A DNA stretch of 64,000 nucleotides from DATARR01 sp034666985 (lineage in GTDB: Bacteria > Acidobacteriota > Thermoanaerobaculia > Multivoradales > UBA5704). Shown here piece by piece: positions 19,758 through 28,894 of the stretch. The DNA lies in contig JAXDKS010000022.1 in NCBI GenBank assembly GCA_034666985.1, positions 191,085 to 255,084 on the forward strand. Reading direction: 5' to 3'. The position numbers and the translations under genes were made by a program. Within the stretch, counting starts at the first letter, position 1. Every line of letters starts with the position of its first letter. Below the pieces are notes generated by a model. That model was not told where the DNA came from. It ran no database searches and was given only the letters and a program-made list of their open reading frames with translations.

Positions 19758-19860
19758 CACATGACCATGACATAAGCTCTGAAGAAAACCCCTTGAAAAC
19801 AAAGGACTTCCACGGTCAGTCGCCTTCCTGGAGGCACCCTGCACACATGACCATGACATA
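19758..19860. repeat. Two 18-bp direct repeats
   Basis: CACATGACCATGACATAA occurs at 19758-19775 and again at 19843-19860, start-to-start distance 85 bp. Both lie between the saccharopine-like gene and the AlbA_2 gene of different base composition; the second copy ends four bases before that gene's stop codon. They could be remnants of an insertion boundary. Confidence 0.7.
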
Positions 19861-19864
19861 AGAC

Positions 19865-21325
19865 TCAGGCCCAGTAGGGCACGTACTTGGCGTGCTTCCT
19901 TGACCGATTCTCGGGGTCGAAGGGTTTGATGAGGCCCGCCCCGAGCGTCTCCGCAATGATCCGGGAGGCGAGGGTGTAGCTTCGGGGATCAATCGAGAAC
20001 CTCGTCCTCAGGCTCGCATTGGTCATCTGGCTGTTCGAGACGTACTGAAGAGCCGCGTGCTGGTAGCAGGCTCGGATGCGATCGGCTTTGCTCATCTCCG
20101 CCAGCTTCTTGTAGGCGAACAAGACCACCTTGGTGTGCTGGTGAGTGACCAGGAAGTCCGGAGCCGGGAGTTGGTACACCTCTACAGAGTGGACCACCTT
20201 GTCGATGCCGCTGCCCCGCTCCTCACAGATGTTGATGCGCCGCATAAAGGCGGCGACGCGGTCGTTCCGCGATTGCGGAGGGGCGTCCAGAAATCTCTGG
20301 GTGTCGATGAGGGGTACTCCCGGATTGGTGATCTCGATTCGGTCCGAGAAGATCTCCACCATAGGGCCGGTGCCAGGCACGGCGAAATCTTGATGGATGA
20401 GCGCGTTGGCAACAAGCTCACGGATCGCGACCTCCGGATACATCCGCGCCTCCACCCGCAATGCCTGGCCGATCACCTCGTTCTGCGGGACGAAGACGTT
20501 GATGAAGTCGATCAGCCCTGGAAATCCTGGCGCATATCCCTTGCGGCCGATCTGCTCCCGCAGGGTCTCCACCCGGTTGACTCCGCTGTAGACGACGACC
20601 CGGACCGCCTTCCGTTGGAGATGCTCGAAGACGTGCAGGTCCTTGGCGAACAGGATCGCGCCCAGATTGGTGACGTCATAGAACTCTCCCCCCTTGGGAA
20701 GCAGGAATTTTTCGGCCGTGAGTCGCGCGAGAATCCCCTTACGGTCCTCAGGAAGGGGCTGACCGGTGAGATCGAAGTAAGCCGGATAGTCCAGCAGAGA
20801 GAGAACGTCGCTGCCCGGAACCAGTTCGGCCGCGACTCCATTCTCGAAGGGAGCCTTCGGTGAAAACGACGCCCACAGATGCCGCTCCTTCTCAGGAAAA
20901 TCCTTCAGCTTTTTCTTGTAGCTGCCGATCCGGATCCACTCGTTGTCTTTGAAGCGGACCGGAGTGTGGCTTGCCGGCGGCACCTCGAAGACGACGAAGC
21001 GCATTCCGCCGAGCTGGGTTTCGTGGATCCGGAAGTCGATCCTCGGCGTGAGCAGCTTGGCCAGCCAACTCTCGAGCTCCTCATTTCCGATCTTCTTCGC
21101 CCGCGGATTGAACGAGGTGCCGACGAGCTCGTGGGTCGCATCTGCCACGCCCCAGACGATGAAGCCCGCCTCTTTGCCGTGGAGCGCGGCGGAGTTCGAA
21201 ATGGCGGAAAGGTACTCTCCGATGTCTTCCGGGTCGTCGTTGTCCTTCTTGAACTCGACCCACTCGGACTCGTGAGGCAAGTCGGTAAGGCGCAGGAGGA
21301 GACCACTGAGGTTCGGAGCACTCAT
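19865..21325 (-). CDS. AlbA_2 domain ATP-binding protein (putative transcriptional regulator)
   Basis: 486 residues. The N-terminal AlbA_2 (Schlafen-type) domain spans ~1-135: ESEWVEFKKDN, AISNSAALHGKEAGFIVWGV and RIGSYKKKL. The middle holds a GHKL-like ATPase fragment: IRELVANALIHQDF, EIFSDRIEITNPG and INICEERGSGIDKV. The C-terminal ~90 residues look like a winged helix. Homologues are regulators or defence-associated proteins common on mobile DNA. Base composition is visibly less GC-rich than both neighbours, suggesting transfer. Stands alone. Confidence 0.85.
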   Translation of the reverse strand: MSAPNLSGLLLRLTDLPHESEWVEFKKDNDDPEDIGEYLSAISNSAALHGKEAGFIVWGVADATHELVGTSFNPRAKKIGNEELESWLAKLLTPRIDFRIHETQLGGMRFVVFEVPPASHTPVRFKDNEWIRIGSYKKKLKDFPEKERHLWASFSPKAPFENGVAAELVPGSDVLSLLDYPAYFDLTGQPLPEDRKGILARLTAEKFLLPKGGEFYDVTNLGAILFAKDLHVFEHLQRKAVRVVVYSGVNRVETLREQIGRKGYAPGFPGLIDFINVFVPQNEVIGQALRVEARMYPEVAIRELVANALIHQDFAVPGTGPMVEIFSDRIEITNPGVPLIDTQRFLDAPPQSRNDRVAAFMRRINICEERGSGIDKVVHSVEVYQLPAPDFLVTHQHTKVVLFAYKKLAEMSKADRIRACYQHAALQYVSNSQMTNASLRTRFSIDPRSYTLASRIIAETLGAGLIKPFDPENRSRKHAKYVPYWA

Positions 21326-21353
21326 GGTTCCCTCCCGTTCTCGAAGCGTCTTA

Positions 21354-23846
21354 CTACCCCCCCGTCGTAAACGCCAGCGTCAGCAGCGTCTGCTGCTCCA
21401 GGGTATGCGCCTTGGCCGAGCCCGTCGCCGGGCTGCCGCTCGCCGAGCGCTTTACGGAGCGGATGGGGCGGCGCAGGAGGTGCTCGATGCGTGGCTGGAC
21501 GAAGAAGAGAGCTCCCATGTTGGAGGGCTCCTCCTGCACCCAGACCACGTCACGGGCCTTGGGATTCTGCTCGAAGATCGCCCGCAGCTCCTGGCTCGGG
21601 AAAGGGTAGAGCTGGTCGAGGAAGACGATCGCCGTGGTGGTGTCCTGGCGCTTCTCCCGCTCCCGCTTCAGCTCGTGGCCGATCTTGCCGGTGCACAACA
21701 GGATCCGTTGGGCGTCACGGACGTCAGGGTCGGGCACGGCCCGCAGGAAGTTGTCGCGCGCCAGGTCCTCCAGGGTCGAGGCCGAGTCCTTGTGGCGCAG
21801 CATGCTCTTCGGGGTCATCACGATCAGCGGCTTGCGCCACGCTGTCAGCGCCTGACGGCGGACCATGTGGAAGTACTGGCCTGCGGTCGAGGGCTGACAG
21901 ACCTGGATATTGTGCTCGCCGCAGAGCTGGAGGTAGCGCTCCATGCGGGCGCTCGAATGCTCCGGCCCCTGCCCCTCGTAGCCGTGAGGGAGGAGCATCA
22001 CCACCCCGGAGAGGAGGCCCCACTTGTCCTCGCCCGCGGTGATGAACTGGTCGATGATGATCTGCGCGCCGTTGGCGAAGTCGCCGAACTGCGCCTCCCA
22101 GCAGACCAGGGTCTCGGGGAAGTCGCGGCTGTAGCCATACTCGAAGCCGAGGACGGCGGCTTCGGAGAGCATCGAGTCGTAGACCTCGAAGCGGGCCTGG
22201 TCCGCCGAGACGTGCTGGAGCGGCGTGTGCTCCGAGTTGTCCTCGACGTCGATGAGCACCGAGTGGCGCTGGTTGAAGGTGCCGCGCCGGCTGTCCTGCC
22301 CCGAGAGGCGGACGGGCACGCCCGCCTTCACCAGCGAGGCGAAGGCCAGGGCCTCGGCCATTCCATAGTCGATGGGCCGCTTGCCGTTCCCCATCTCGGC
22401 GCGCTGCTGGAGCAGGGCCTGGATCTTCTTGTGGACGTGGAACCCCTCGGGCGCCGTGGTGAGCGGCGCGGTCAGGGCCGCGATCTCCGCCGCCGGCAGG
22501 CCGGTCTTCACCTCGTACTCGGGGAGCCAGCGGCGTCCCTTGAAGGGGTCCCAGTAGGGCGGAAGGGTGCGCAGGGTGGGCCGGTCCACCGAGGGCGCCT
22601 GCGCCTCCTTGTGGTCGGCGTCGAGCCCGGCGCGGATCGCCTCCTCCCGCCGCTTCGCCTCCTCCTCGGAGACGCCGGTCGCCTGGGCGTAGAGCCGCCA
22701 CGCCGGCGGATGGACCTGGATCTTCTTGTAGAGGAGCGGCTGGGTGATCGTCGGGTCGTCCACCTCGCTGTGGCCATGGCGGCGGAAGCCGATCAGGTCC
22801 ACCACCACGTCGCTCTTGAAGGCGTAGCGGTAGTCGACGGCGATCCGGGCCACGCGGGCGACGGCGTCCGGGTCCTCGCCGTTGACGTGGAAGATGGGGA
22901 TCGGCAGGCGCCGGGCCACGTCCGAGGCGAAGCGGGAGGAGTGGAGGGCCTTGGGCTCGGTGGTGAAACCGATGAGATTGTTGACGATGACCTGCACCGT
23001 CCCCCCCACTTTGTAGCCGTCGAGGTCCGCCAGGTTCAGAGTCTCGGCGAGAACCCCCTGGCCGGCGAAGGCGGCGTCGCCATGGAGGACGATGGGGAAG
23101 ACCACGTCGTTGTGCTCGTCGCCCAGGCGCACCTGCTTGGCCCGCACCCGGCCCAGCGCCACGGGATCGACCGCCTCCAGGTGGCTGGGATTGGAAACCA
23201 GGTGGATGTTGACCGTGTGGCCGTTGCGCGCCTGGTGGTCGCCGGTGGCGCCCATGTGGTACTTGACGTCGCCGCCCCCGAGGATGCTGCGCGGGTCCAC
23301 GTCCTCGAAGCCGGCGAAGATCTCGGCCGGGCTGCGGCCCACGGTGTGGACCACGACGTTGAGCCGCCCGCGGTGGCTCATGGCGATCACGACCTGGCTC
23401 GTCCGGTGGACTGCGGCGGTCTCGAGCATCTCGTCGAGCAGGGGGAGGAGGGACTCGACCCCTTCGATGGAGAACCGCTTGGTGCCGAGATAGCGCGACT
23501 GGATGAACTGCTCGAAGGTCTCGGCCCGGGTGAGGAGCTCCAGGATGCGGTCGCGGTCCACGGCCGGCGGCTCGGACTCCATCCGCTCCTGGATCCACCG
23601 CCGCCGGGCGGGATCGCCGATATGCATGTACTCGACGCCGATGGTGCCGCAGTAGTAGCGCCGGGCATACTCGGCGGTGGCGGGATCGCAGTCCTCGAGC
23701 CCGGGCGCGGTCGCCGGAGGGAGCCGGTTCAACGGGTCCAGATCCGCCAGCAGATATCCCAGCCGGCGGTAGGCGTTCAAGCTCTTCTCGTCCAGCGCCG
23801 CGGGGCGCTCGGGCGTGATGGTCGGAGGGAGGGTGGTCGTTTCCAT
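21354..23846 (-). CDS. sucA: 2-oxoglutarate dehydrogenase E1 component
   Basis: Thiamine-diphosphate decarboxylase subunit of the 2-oxoglutarate dehydrogenase complex (TCA cycle). 830 residues from ATG 23846. Motifs: MSHRGRLNVVVHTVG, GDVKYHMGATGD, VNGEDPDAVARVARIA, the VVVDLIGFRRHGHSEVDDP ThDP region and GYEGQGPEHSSARMERYL. The N-terminus lacks the ~60-residue segment that contacts E2 in E. coli SucA; translation from further upstream adds only ~20 unconserved residues. Neither sucB nor lpd is adjacent. Confidence 0.95.
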   Translation of the reverse strand: METTTLPPTITPERPAALDEKSLNAYRRLGYLLADLDPLNRLPPATAPGLEDCDPATAEYARRYYCGTIGVEYMHIGDPARRRWIQERMESEPPAVDRDRILELLTRAETFEQFIQSRYLGTKRFSIEGVESLLPLLDEMLETAAVHRTSQVVIAMSHRGRLNVVVHTVGRSPAEIFAGFEDVDPRSILGGGDVKYHMGATGDHQARNGHTVNIHLVSNPSHLEAVDPVALGRVRAKQVRLGDEHNDVVFPIVLHGDAAFAGQGVLAETLNLADLDGYKVGGTVQVIVNNLIGFTTEPKALHSSRFASDVARRLPIPIFHVNGEDPDAVARVARIAVDYRYAFKSDVVVDLIGFRRHGHSEVDDPTITQPLLYKKIQVHPPAWRLYAQATGVSEEEAKRREEAIRAGLDADHKEAQAPSVDRPTLRTLPPYWDPFKGRRWLPEYEVKTGLPAAEIAALTAPLTTAPEGFHVHKKIQALLQQRAEMGNGKRPIDYGMAEALAFASLVKAGVPVRLSGQDSRRGTFNQRHSVLIDVEDNSEHTPLQHVSADQARFEVYDSMLSEAAVLGFEYGYSRDFPETLVCWEAQFGDFANGAQIIIDQFITAGEDKWGLLSGVVMLLPHGYEGQGPEHSSARMERYLQLCGEHNIQVCQPSTAGQYFHMVRRQALTAWRKPLIVMTPKSMLRHKDSASTLEDLARDNFLRAVPDPDVRDAQRILLCTGKIGHELKREREKRQDTTTAIVFLDQLYPFPSQELRAIFEQNPKARDVVWVQEEPSNMGALFFVQPRIEHLLRRPIRSVKRSASGSPATGSAKAHTLEQQTLLTLAFTTGG

Positions 23847-23905
23847 GACTTCAGGAGGATAGCGCATCTGGGAAGGGGGCCATCCACCTGCGGCAGGCGG
23901 CCGCA

Positions 23906-24256
23906 TTACTGTGAAGTTACAGCCTCAACCCTTTGCGTGTCGAACCGGCCCTGGTGCGCGATGTTCCATCCGATCCAGGAGAAGTACCCCACGGGTACCA
24001 GGAGGAGGAGCGCCGCCAGACCTCGGCGTCCCGAGCGGACGGCGAGGGCTCCCATCGCGGGGAAGAGCGGCAGGAGGGCGATCAGTACCCCGCCTCGCAA
24101 CTCCCCTCCCAGCCCGATATACAGCGAAGCCGGCACGGTGAGCAGGGCGGCAAGACCCAGGAGGAGGGGTGCGCGGTGCGAGATCCCTAGGATCGACAGG
24201 CCGAGGGCGAGGACCAATGCGGGCCAGAAGAGCAGCGAGAGGATGGCGGCGATCAT
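23906..24256 (-). CDS. Small hydrophobic membrane protein
   Basis: 116 residues with four hydrophobic segments (about 3-22, 28-48, 54-72, 79-98) and a short polar C-terminus. Not recognised as a named family. It lies 60 nt upstream of sucA on the same strand and may share its transcript. Codon use is like the neighbours. Real gene likely, function unknown. Confidence 0.6.
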   Translation of the reverse strand: MIAAILSLLFWPALVLALGLSILGISHRAPLLLGLAALLTVPASLYIGLGGELRGGVLIALLPLFPAMGALAVRSGRRGLAALLLLVPVGYFSWIGWNIAHQGRFDTQRVEAVTSQ

Positions 24257-24359
24257 GGAAACCTCCCCGTGAGCGTGAGGCGAAGCGGTTCTGAGATGAT
24301 TGTAGGTCTACTACGTCCTGTCGGTCACCTTCCACGTCGGTCATTGAGCGCAGCGTGCC

Positions 24360-24401
24360 GAAAAGGAAAAGACCCGCTCCGGCGGCGCCGTCGCGGGTCT
24401 T
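24360..24401 (-). terminator. Terminator of the CSLREA gene
   Basis: A 9-bp stem (24369-24377 with 24393-24401, AAGACCCGC) lies about 30 nt past the stop codon. On the minus strand it is followed by TTTTCCTTTTC. Good intrinsic terminator. Confidence 0.8.
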
Positions 24402-24431
24402 GGGATCGTCGAGCCTGTCAATCCCGGCCGG

Positions 24432-25937
24432 TTACGGACAGGTGCCGAAGGCGTTGGTATCCAGCACGGTCTTGAAGGTCTGGCCCTGGGGATTGGTGTA
24501 GACCTGGACCAGCCCGGTCTTTTTGTCGATCACCGTGACGCGCGCCTCCAGGTTGGTCAAACCACTGAGGAAGACCCAGAACCTGTTGTTGAAGCTGCAG
24601 GCGTTGATCACCTTGACGGTCAGCTCCACATTGTCCGGGCTGAAGAACCAGAAGTAGCCGCTGTCCGGGGTGAGCTCGACCCCCTGCGCGGAGCCGGTGA
24701 GGCCGGCGCCGGTCTTCCAGGTGGCCATCACCTGGAAGCGGTTGCCGGAGAGACAGAGGAAGGGGCCGCCGGCCACGCAGGCGCTCGTCGCCTCGTAGGC
24801 CCCGATGTCGCAGCGGGGCGTAATGTCCGGCCGCGCAGCGCCGCGCTGGTCGGTGGCTTCGCAGGCGCGACCGCCCGAGCCGGGAGTCGCCGGGTTGCCG
24901 GCTTGGAGGGCCGGGCTGTTAGGGGTCAGAGGCCGGGTCGGAGTCGGTCCGCCAGCCGGCTGGAGCGGATTGAGCCTGGCTGAGATGGGGGTGGCGGCCG
25001 TGCCCACCTGGTCGTGGTTGGCGGCGGAGGGGCCGATGCAGGTGGCGTCCGCGATGCCGATCAGGTTGTAGCTGGAGTCGACGGCCCCCAGGCAGTCTGG
25101 CTGATGGGTCGCGGTGTTGCTGGCGATGATGGAGTTGGAGATCCTCGGCGCCAAGCCGATGAACGGATTGCTCTCCACGAACAGGCCGCCGCCGCTGAGG
25201 GCGTTGTTCCCCGCCACCGTGATGTTGTTGATGGTGGCGTGGGCGGTGCCGAAGACGTAGAGGCCGCCGCCCATGTCGGCGTCGGCGTGGTTGTCCGAGA
25301 CCGTGACGTTGGCGAGGCTCAGGGTGCCGCCGGCGGCCAGACCGCCACCGCCGCTCTGCGAGCTGTTGTTCGCGATCGTGCTGTCGGTCACCGTCAGCGA
25401 GGCGTTGGTGCCGTTGGAGTAGAGGGCGCCGCCGAAGCCGGGGCCGTCCGGTCCGGCGACGCTGGAGCTCCCGGTCAGAACGCTGCGCGTGATCGTCAGG
25501 CTGCCCTCGTTGCAGATGGCGCCGCCGACGCCCGGAGCCCGGCCGTTGCGGAGGGTGACGTCGCGGATCTCGACCGTGACGCCCCCGGGCACCTGGAAGA
25601 TGCGGTCGAGGGCGCCGCCGTCGATGATGGTGTTGGGGGCGCCGTCGCCCACCAGCACGAGGTTGCCCAGGACGTCCAGGTCGCCCGTGGCTCCGAGGCC
25701 CTCGGCGTTGCCGGGGATCGTCAGGAAGTAGATGCCGGCGTGCAGCAGGATGACGTCGTCTCCCGGGCTCTGGTTGGCGGCGAGGATCGCCTCGCGCAGC
25801 GAGCAGTCCTGCGGCGTGCAGGCGCCGTCGGCGGAGTCGGTGGTCTTGTTGGGGACGAAGACCGCGGCCTGCGCGGTCGAGGCCACGGCCAGGGAGACAG
25901 CCGCAGCGATGAAGAGGCTGAGGAACCTGCGAATCAT
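24432..25937 (-). CDS. Secreted CSLREA-domain beta-helix protein
   Basis: About 501 residues. The second in-frame ATG (25937) is preferred: GAAGGAG lies 8 nt before it but only 2 nt before the first (25943). Signal peptide ends in TAQA. The mature N-terminus carries CSLREAILAAN, the CSLREA domain found at the start of extracellular right-handed beta-helix proteins; residues ~90-290 show the repeating N/T/D-rich strands (VTVSDNH, TVAGNNALSGGG). The last ~110 residues form a separate Cys-containing domain. Surface or secreted, ligand unknown. Confidence 0.85.
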   Translation of the reverse strand: MIRRFLSLFIAAAVSLAVASTAQAAVFVPNKTTDSADGACTPQDCSLREAILAANQSPGDDVILLHAGIYFLTIPGNAEGLGATGDLDVLGNLVLVGDGAPNTIIDGGALDRIFQVPGGVTVEIRDVTLRNGRAPGVGGAICNEGSLTITRSVLTGSSSVAGPDGPGFGGALYSNGTNASLTVTDSTIANNSSQSGGGGLAAGGTLSLANVTVSDNHADADMGGGLYVFGTAHATINNITVAGNNALSGGGLFVESNPFIGLAPRISNSIIASNTATHQPDCLGAVDSSYNLIGIADATCIGPSAANHDQVGTAATPISARLNPLQPAGGPTPTRPLTPNSPALQAGNPATPGSGGRACEATDQRGAARPDITPRCDIGAYEATSACVAGGPFLCLSGNRFQVMATWKTGAGLTGSAQGVELTPDSGYFWFFSPDNVELTVKVINACSFNNRFWVFLSGLTNLEARVTVIDKKTGLVQVYTNPQGQTFKTVLDTNAFGTCP

Positions 25938-26084
25938 GATCATTTCTCCTTCGAAACAGGGTACAACGATTCCAAAATCGTCCGTGATGCTTCGGTCGGC
26001 GTCTCGCCGAGGTTTTCGAGCGGCTCGTTCTCGTGCGTTCTGAAAGGTTTACGGGAGTGGTGGCCGGATCGTCTATCGCTGTCC

Positions 26085-26173
26085 CCGTAGGGTGCGCTGT
26101 GCGCACCGTGTTCGTCCGTGTTCGTCCATGATCGTCCCGTGCCCCTTCCCGGTGCGCACAGCGCACCCTACGG
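26085..26173. repeat. Palindromic repeat, copy 1 of 4
   Basis: Perfect 23-bp inverted repeat, arms 26085-26107 and 26151-26173, sharing the core GGGTGCGCTGTGCGCACC with three other copies. The 43-nt loop contains three near-copies of TTCGTCC. It lies in the ~300-bp gap between the CSLREA gene and the PIG-L gene, which otherwise holds nothing I recognise. Confidence 0.95.
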
Positions 26174-26239
26174 CACCCTGCTAGACTGCCCCGCGGTCTG
26201 CCCTGGGCAGGCCGGAACCCCTGTGGAGCCCTGAAAGAC

Positions 26240-28882
26240 ATGACGCGACGAATCGCGAAGCCCGTTTCCGCCGTCCTCTCCTTCCTCTTCCTGAGCCTGC
26301 TCCTGCCGTCCGCCTCGCCAGCGCAGCTCGCTCCCCAGCCCCTGGAGCCCGCGGGCACGGGCGGCGTGGCGACCGTGGAGCGGGCCCTGGACAAGCTCTC
26401 CACCCACAAGCGTCTGCTGGTGATCGGCGCCCACCCGGACGACGAGGACACGTCACTCATCGCCGTCGTCTCCCGGGGGATGGGCGGCGAGGCGGCCTAC
26501 CTCTCCCTGAGCCGGGGCGAGGGCGGCCAGAACCTGATCGGCTCGGAGCTGGGGGTGGGCCTGGGCCTGCTGCGCAGCCGCGAGCTGCTGGCGGCCCGCT
26601 CGGTGGACGGCGGCCGGCAATACTTCACCCGCGCCTACGACTTCGGCTACACCCGGTCGGTCGACGAGACCCTGAAGCTCTGGCCCAAGGACCTGATGGT
26701 GGAGGACGCGGTGCGCGTCATCCGCCGCTTCAAGCCGCAGGTGGTGGTCTCGGTCTTCCCGGGCGTCCCCCATCCCAACCATGGCCAGCACCAGGTCGCG
26801 GGTGTGACCGCCTACGCGGCCTTCCCCGTAGCCGGGGACGCCGGCGCCCTGCCCCAGCTCGCGGCCGAAGGGCTCGCGCCCTGGACGCCCCAGGTCCTCT
26901 ACCGGTCGACCTATTTCGATCCGAACGCCAGCACCATCACCCTGCCCACGAGCGGCGTCGATCCCCTGGCGGGCAAGTCCATCTTCCAGCTCGCCATGGC
27001 CAGCCGCAGCATGCACCGTTCCCAGGACATGGGACAGATCCAGCGCCTGGGTCCCCAGCAGACCCGGGTGGCCTGGGTGCAGGGAGGGCCGGGCAAGGAG
27101 GCCAAGGACCTCTTCGAGGGGATCGACACCCGCCTCTCCGGGATGGTCGCGACCGTGCCCGACGCCGGCCGCCGCAAGACCGCGGGCGACAAGCTGGATG
27201 CCGCCCAGGCCGCGGCCGAGAAGGCCCGGGCCGCCGTGGCTCCCGAGCGATTGGGGGATACGGTGCCCGCCTTCCTGGAGATCCTTCGCGACCTGCGGGA
27301 CGCCCGCGCCGGTCTCGCCGAGGAGGACCGGCCAGCCCGGGAGCTGATCGACGAGAAGATCGACGTGGCCTCGGCGGGCCTCGCCGCGGCGGCCGGCATC
27401 GCGGTCGACGCCACCACCGAGCGCGAGGAGCTGATCGACGGCGAAACCTTCGCCGTCCAGGCCTCGCTGTGGGACAGCGGCTCGCGGCCGGTCTCCGGCG
27501 CCGGCGTCTCCCTCGTGCCGGTGCCTGAGTGGGGAGCCCAGCCCGTGGCCGGAGAAGCCAAGGAGCTGGCGGCCGGGGCCCTGGGCACCTGGGAGCTGAA
27601 GCCGCAGGTGCCGGCATCGGCCGCGGCCACCGTCCCCTACTTCCTGCGCAAGCCCCTCACCGGGAGCCTCTACGACTGGTCGGCGGCGAGCCCCACGGAG
27701 CGCGGCCTTCCCTTCGGCCCGCCGCCACTCACCGCCCGCTTCGCCTTCACGATCGAAGGCGTGCCCGTGACTCTGGAGCGCGAGGTGGTCCACCTCCATC
27801 GCGACCAGGCGGTCGGCGAGGTTCGCCGGCCGTTGAGGGTGGTGCCCGAGGTGGAAGTGGCAACGGCGGACGGGCTGCTGGTCTGGCCCGTTCAGAGCGC
27901 ACAGCCGCGGCGGCTGCGGGTCACCCTGACCTCCCATTCCAAGGGGCCGGTCCGCGGCCGTTTGGAAGCTATCGCCGAGGGAAGCGCGCCCGCACCCGCC
28001 CTCTCGCCCGTGCCGTTCACCCTGGCGGCTGCCGGCGAGCCCCTGAGCCTCGACCTCTCCCTGGTACCGCCGAAGAAGCTCGCGCCCGGCCAGGCCATCC
28101 TGCGTCTGGCCGCCGTGCTGGAGGACGGCAGGCGCTTCGACCTCGCCGTGCCGGAGGTGGACTATCCCCACATCCGTCCCACGCCGCGGCCGGTGCCCGC
28201 CCGGGTGGACCTCCGCTTCGCCGACCTGCGCCTGCCCCCCCTCAAGCGGGTGGGCTACGTGCGGGGCGCCTCGGACCGCGTCCCCGAGTTCCTGCGCCAG
28301 GTGGGCGTGCCACTGGAGATGCTGGGACCCGAGGAGCTGGGATCAGGCGATCTCAGCCGCTATGACGCCATCGTCGTGGGCAGCCGCGCCTACGAGACCG
28401 ATCCCGCCCTGGGCCGGGCCAACCACCGGCTCCTCGACTACGCGAGGAACGGCGGGCTGGTGATCGTCCAGTATCAGCAGTACCCGTATATCGAAGGCAA
28501 GTTCGCCCCCTTCCCGCTCGACATCGCCCGCCCTCACGACCGGGTGACCGACGAGACGGCGGCGGTGACGCTGCTCGATCCCGCGAGCCCGGTCTTCAAT
28601 GCTCCCAACAAGATCGGCCCCGCCGACTGGGAGGGCTGGATCCAGGAGCGGGGCCTCTACTTCGCCCACACCTGGGACGCGGCCTACAAGCCGCTGCTGT
28701 CGATGAAGGACCCGGACACCCCCGACCTCCAGGGCAGCCTGCTGGTGGCGAAGGTGGGCAAGGGCACCTACGTCTACACGGCCTTGGCCCTCTTCCGCCA
28801 GCTCCCCGCCGGAGTGCCCGGGGCCTACCGGCTGTTCGCCAACCTTCTGGCCCTGGGGAAGGCGGTCCCGAAAAACGGATAG
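26240..28882 (+). CDS. Secreted PIG-L family deacetylase with C-terminal amidotransferase-like domain
   Basis: 880 residues with a signal peptide of ~28. The PIG-L/LmbE domain (~55-300) shows GAHPDDED (residues 63-70) and a second zinc His in HPNHGQHQ. Such enzymes remove N-acetyl groups from sugars. A long beta-rich region follows (~400-660). Residues ~665-880 (KRVGYVRGASDRVPEF, DAIVVGSRAYETDP, NGGLVIVQYQQ) resemble the class I glutamine-amidotransferase-like/ThuA fold, without an evident catalytic Cys. The substrate is presumably an extracellular amino sugar. Followed 12 nt later by an ABC solute-binding lipoprotein gene. Confidence 0.85.
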   Translation: MTRRIAKPVSAVLSFLFLSLLLPSASPAQLAPQPLEPAGTGGVATVERALDKLSTHKRLLVIGAHPDDEDTSLIAVVSRGMGGEAAYLSLSRGEGGQNLIGSELGVGLGLLRSRELLAARSVDGGRQYFTRAYDFGYTRSVDETLKLWPKDLMVEDAVRVIRRFKPQVVVSVFPGVPHPNHGQHQVAGVTAYAAFPVAGDAGALPQLAAEGLAPWTPQVLYRSTYFDPNASTITLPTSGVDPLAGKSIFQLAMASRSMHRSQDMGQIQRLGPQQTRVAWVQGGPGKEAKDLFEGIDTRLSGMVATVPDAGRRKTAGDKLDAAQAAAEKARAAVAPERLGDTVPAFLEILRDLRDARAGLAEEDRPARELIDEKIDVASAGLAAAAGIAVDATTEREELIDGETFAVQASLWDSGSRPVSGAGVSLVPVPEWGAQPVAGEAKELAAGALGTWELKPQVPASAAATVPYFLRKPLTGSLYDWSAASPTERGLPFGPPPLTARFAFTIEGVPVTLEREVVHLHRDQAVGEVRRPLRVVPEVEVATADGLLVWPVQSAQPRRLRVTLTSHSKGPVRGRLEAIAEGSAPAPALSPVPFTLAAAGEPLSLDLSLVPPKKLAPGQAILRLAAVLEDGRRFDLAVPEVDYPHIRPTPRPVPARVDLRFADLRLPPLKRVGYVRGASDRVPEFLRQVGVPLEMLGPEELGSGDLSRYDAIVVGSRAYETDPALGRANHRLLDYARNGGLVIVQYQQYPYIEGKFAPFPLDIARPHDRVTDETAAVTLLDPASPVFNAPNKIGPADWEGWIQERGLYFAHTWDAAYKPLLSMKDPDTPDLQGSLLVAKVGKGTYVYTALALFRQLPAGVPGAYRLFANLLALGKAVPKNG

Positions 28883-28894
28883 ACTCGTTCACCC

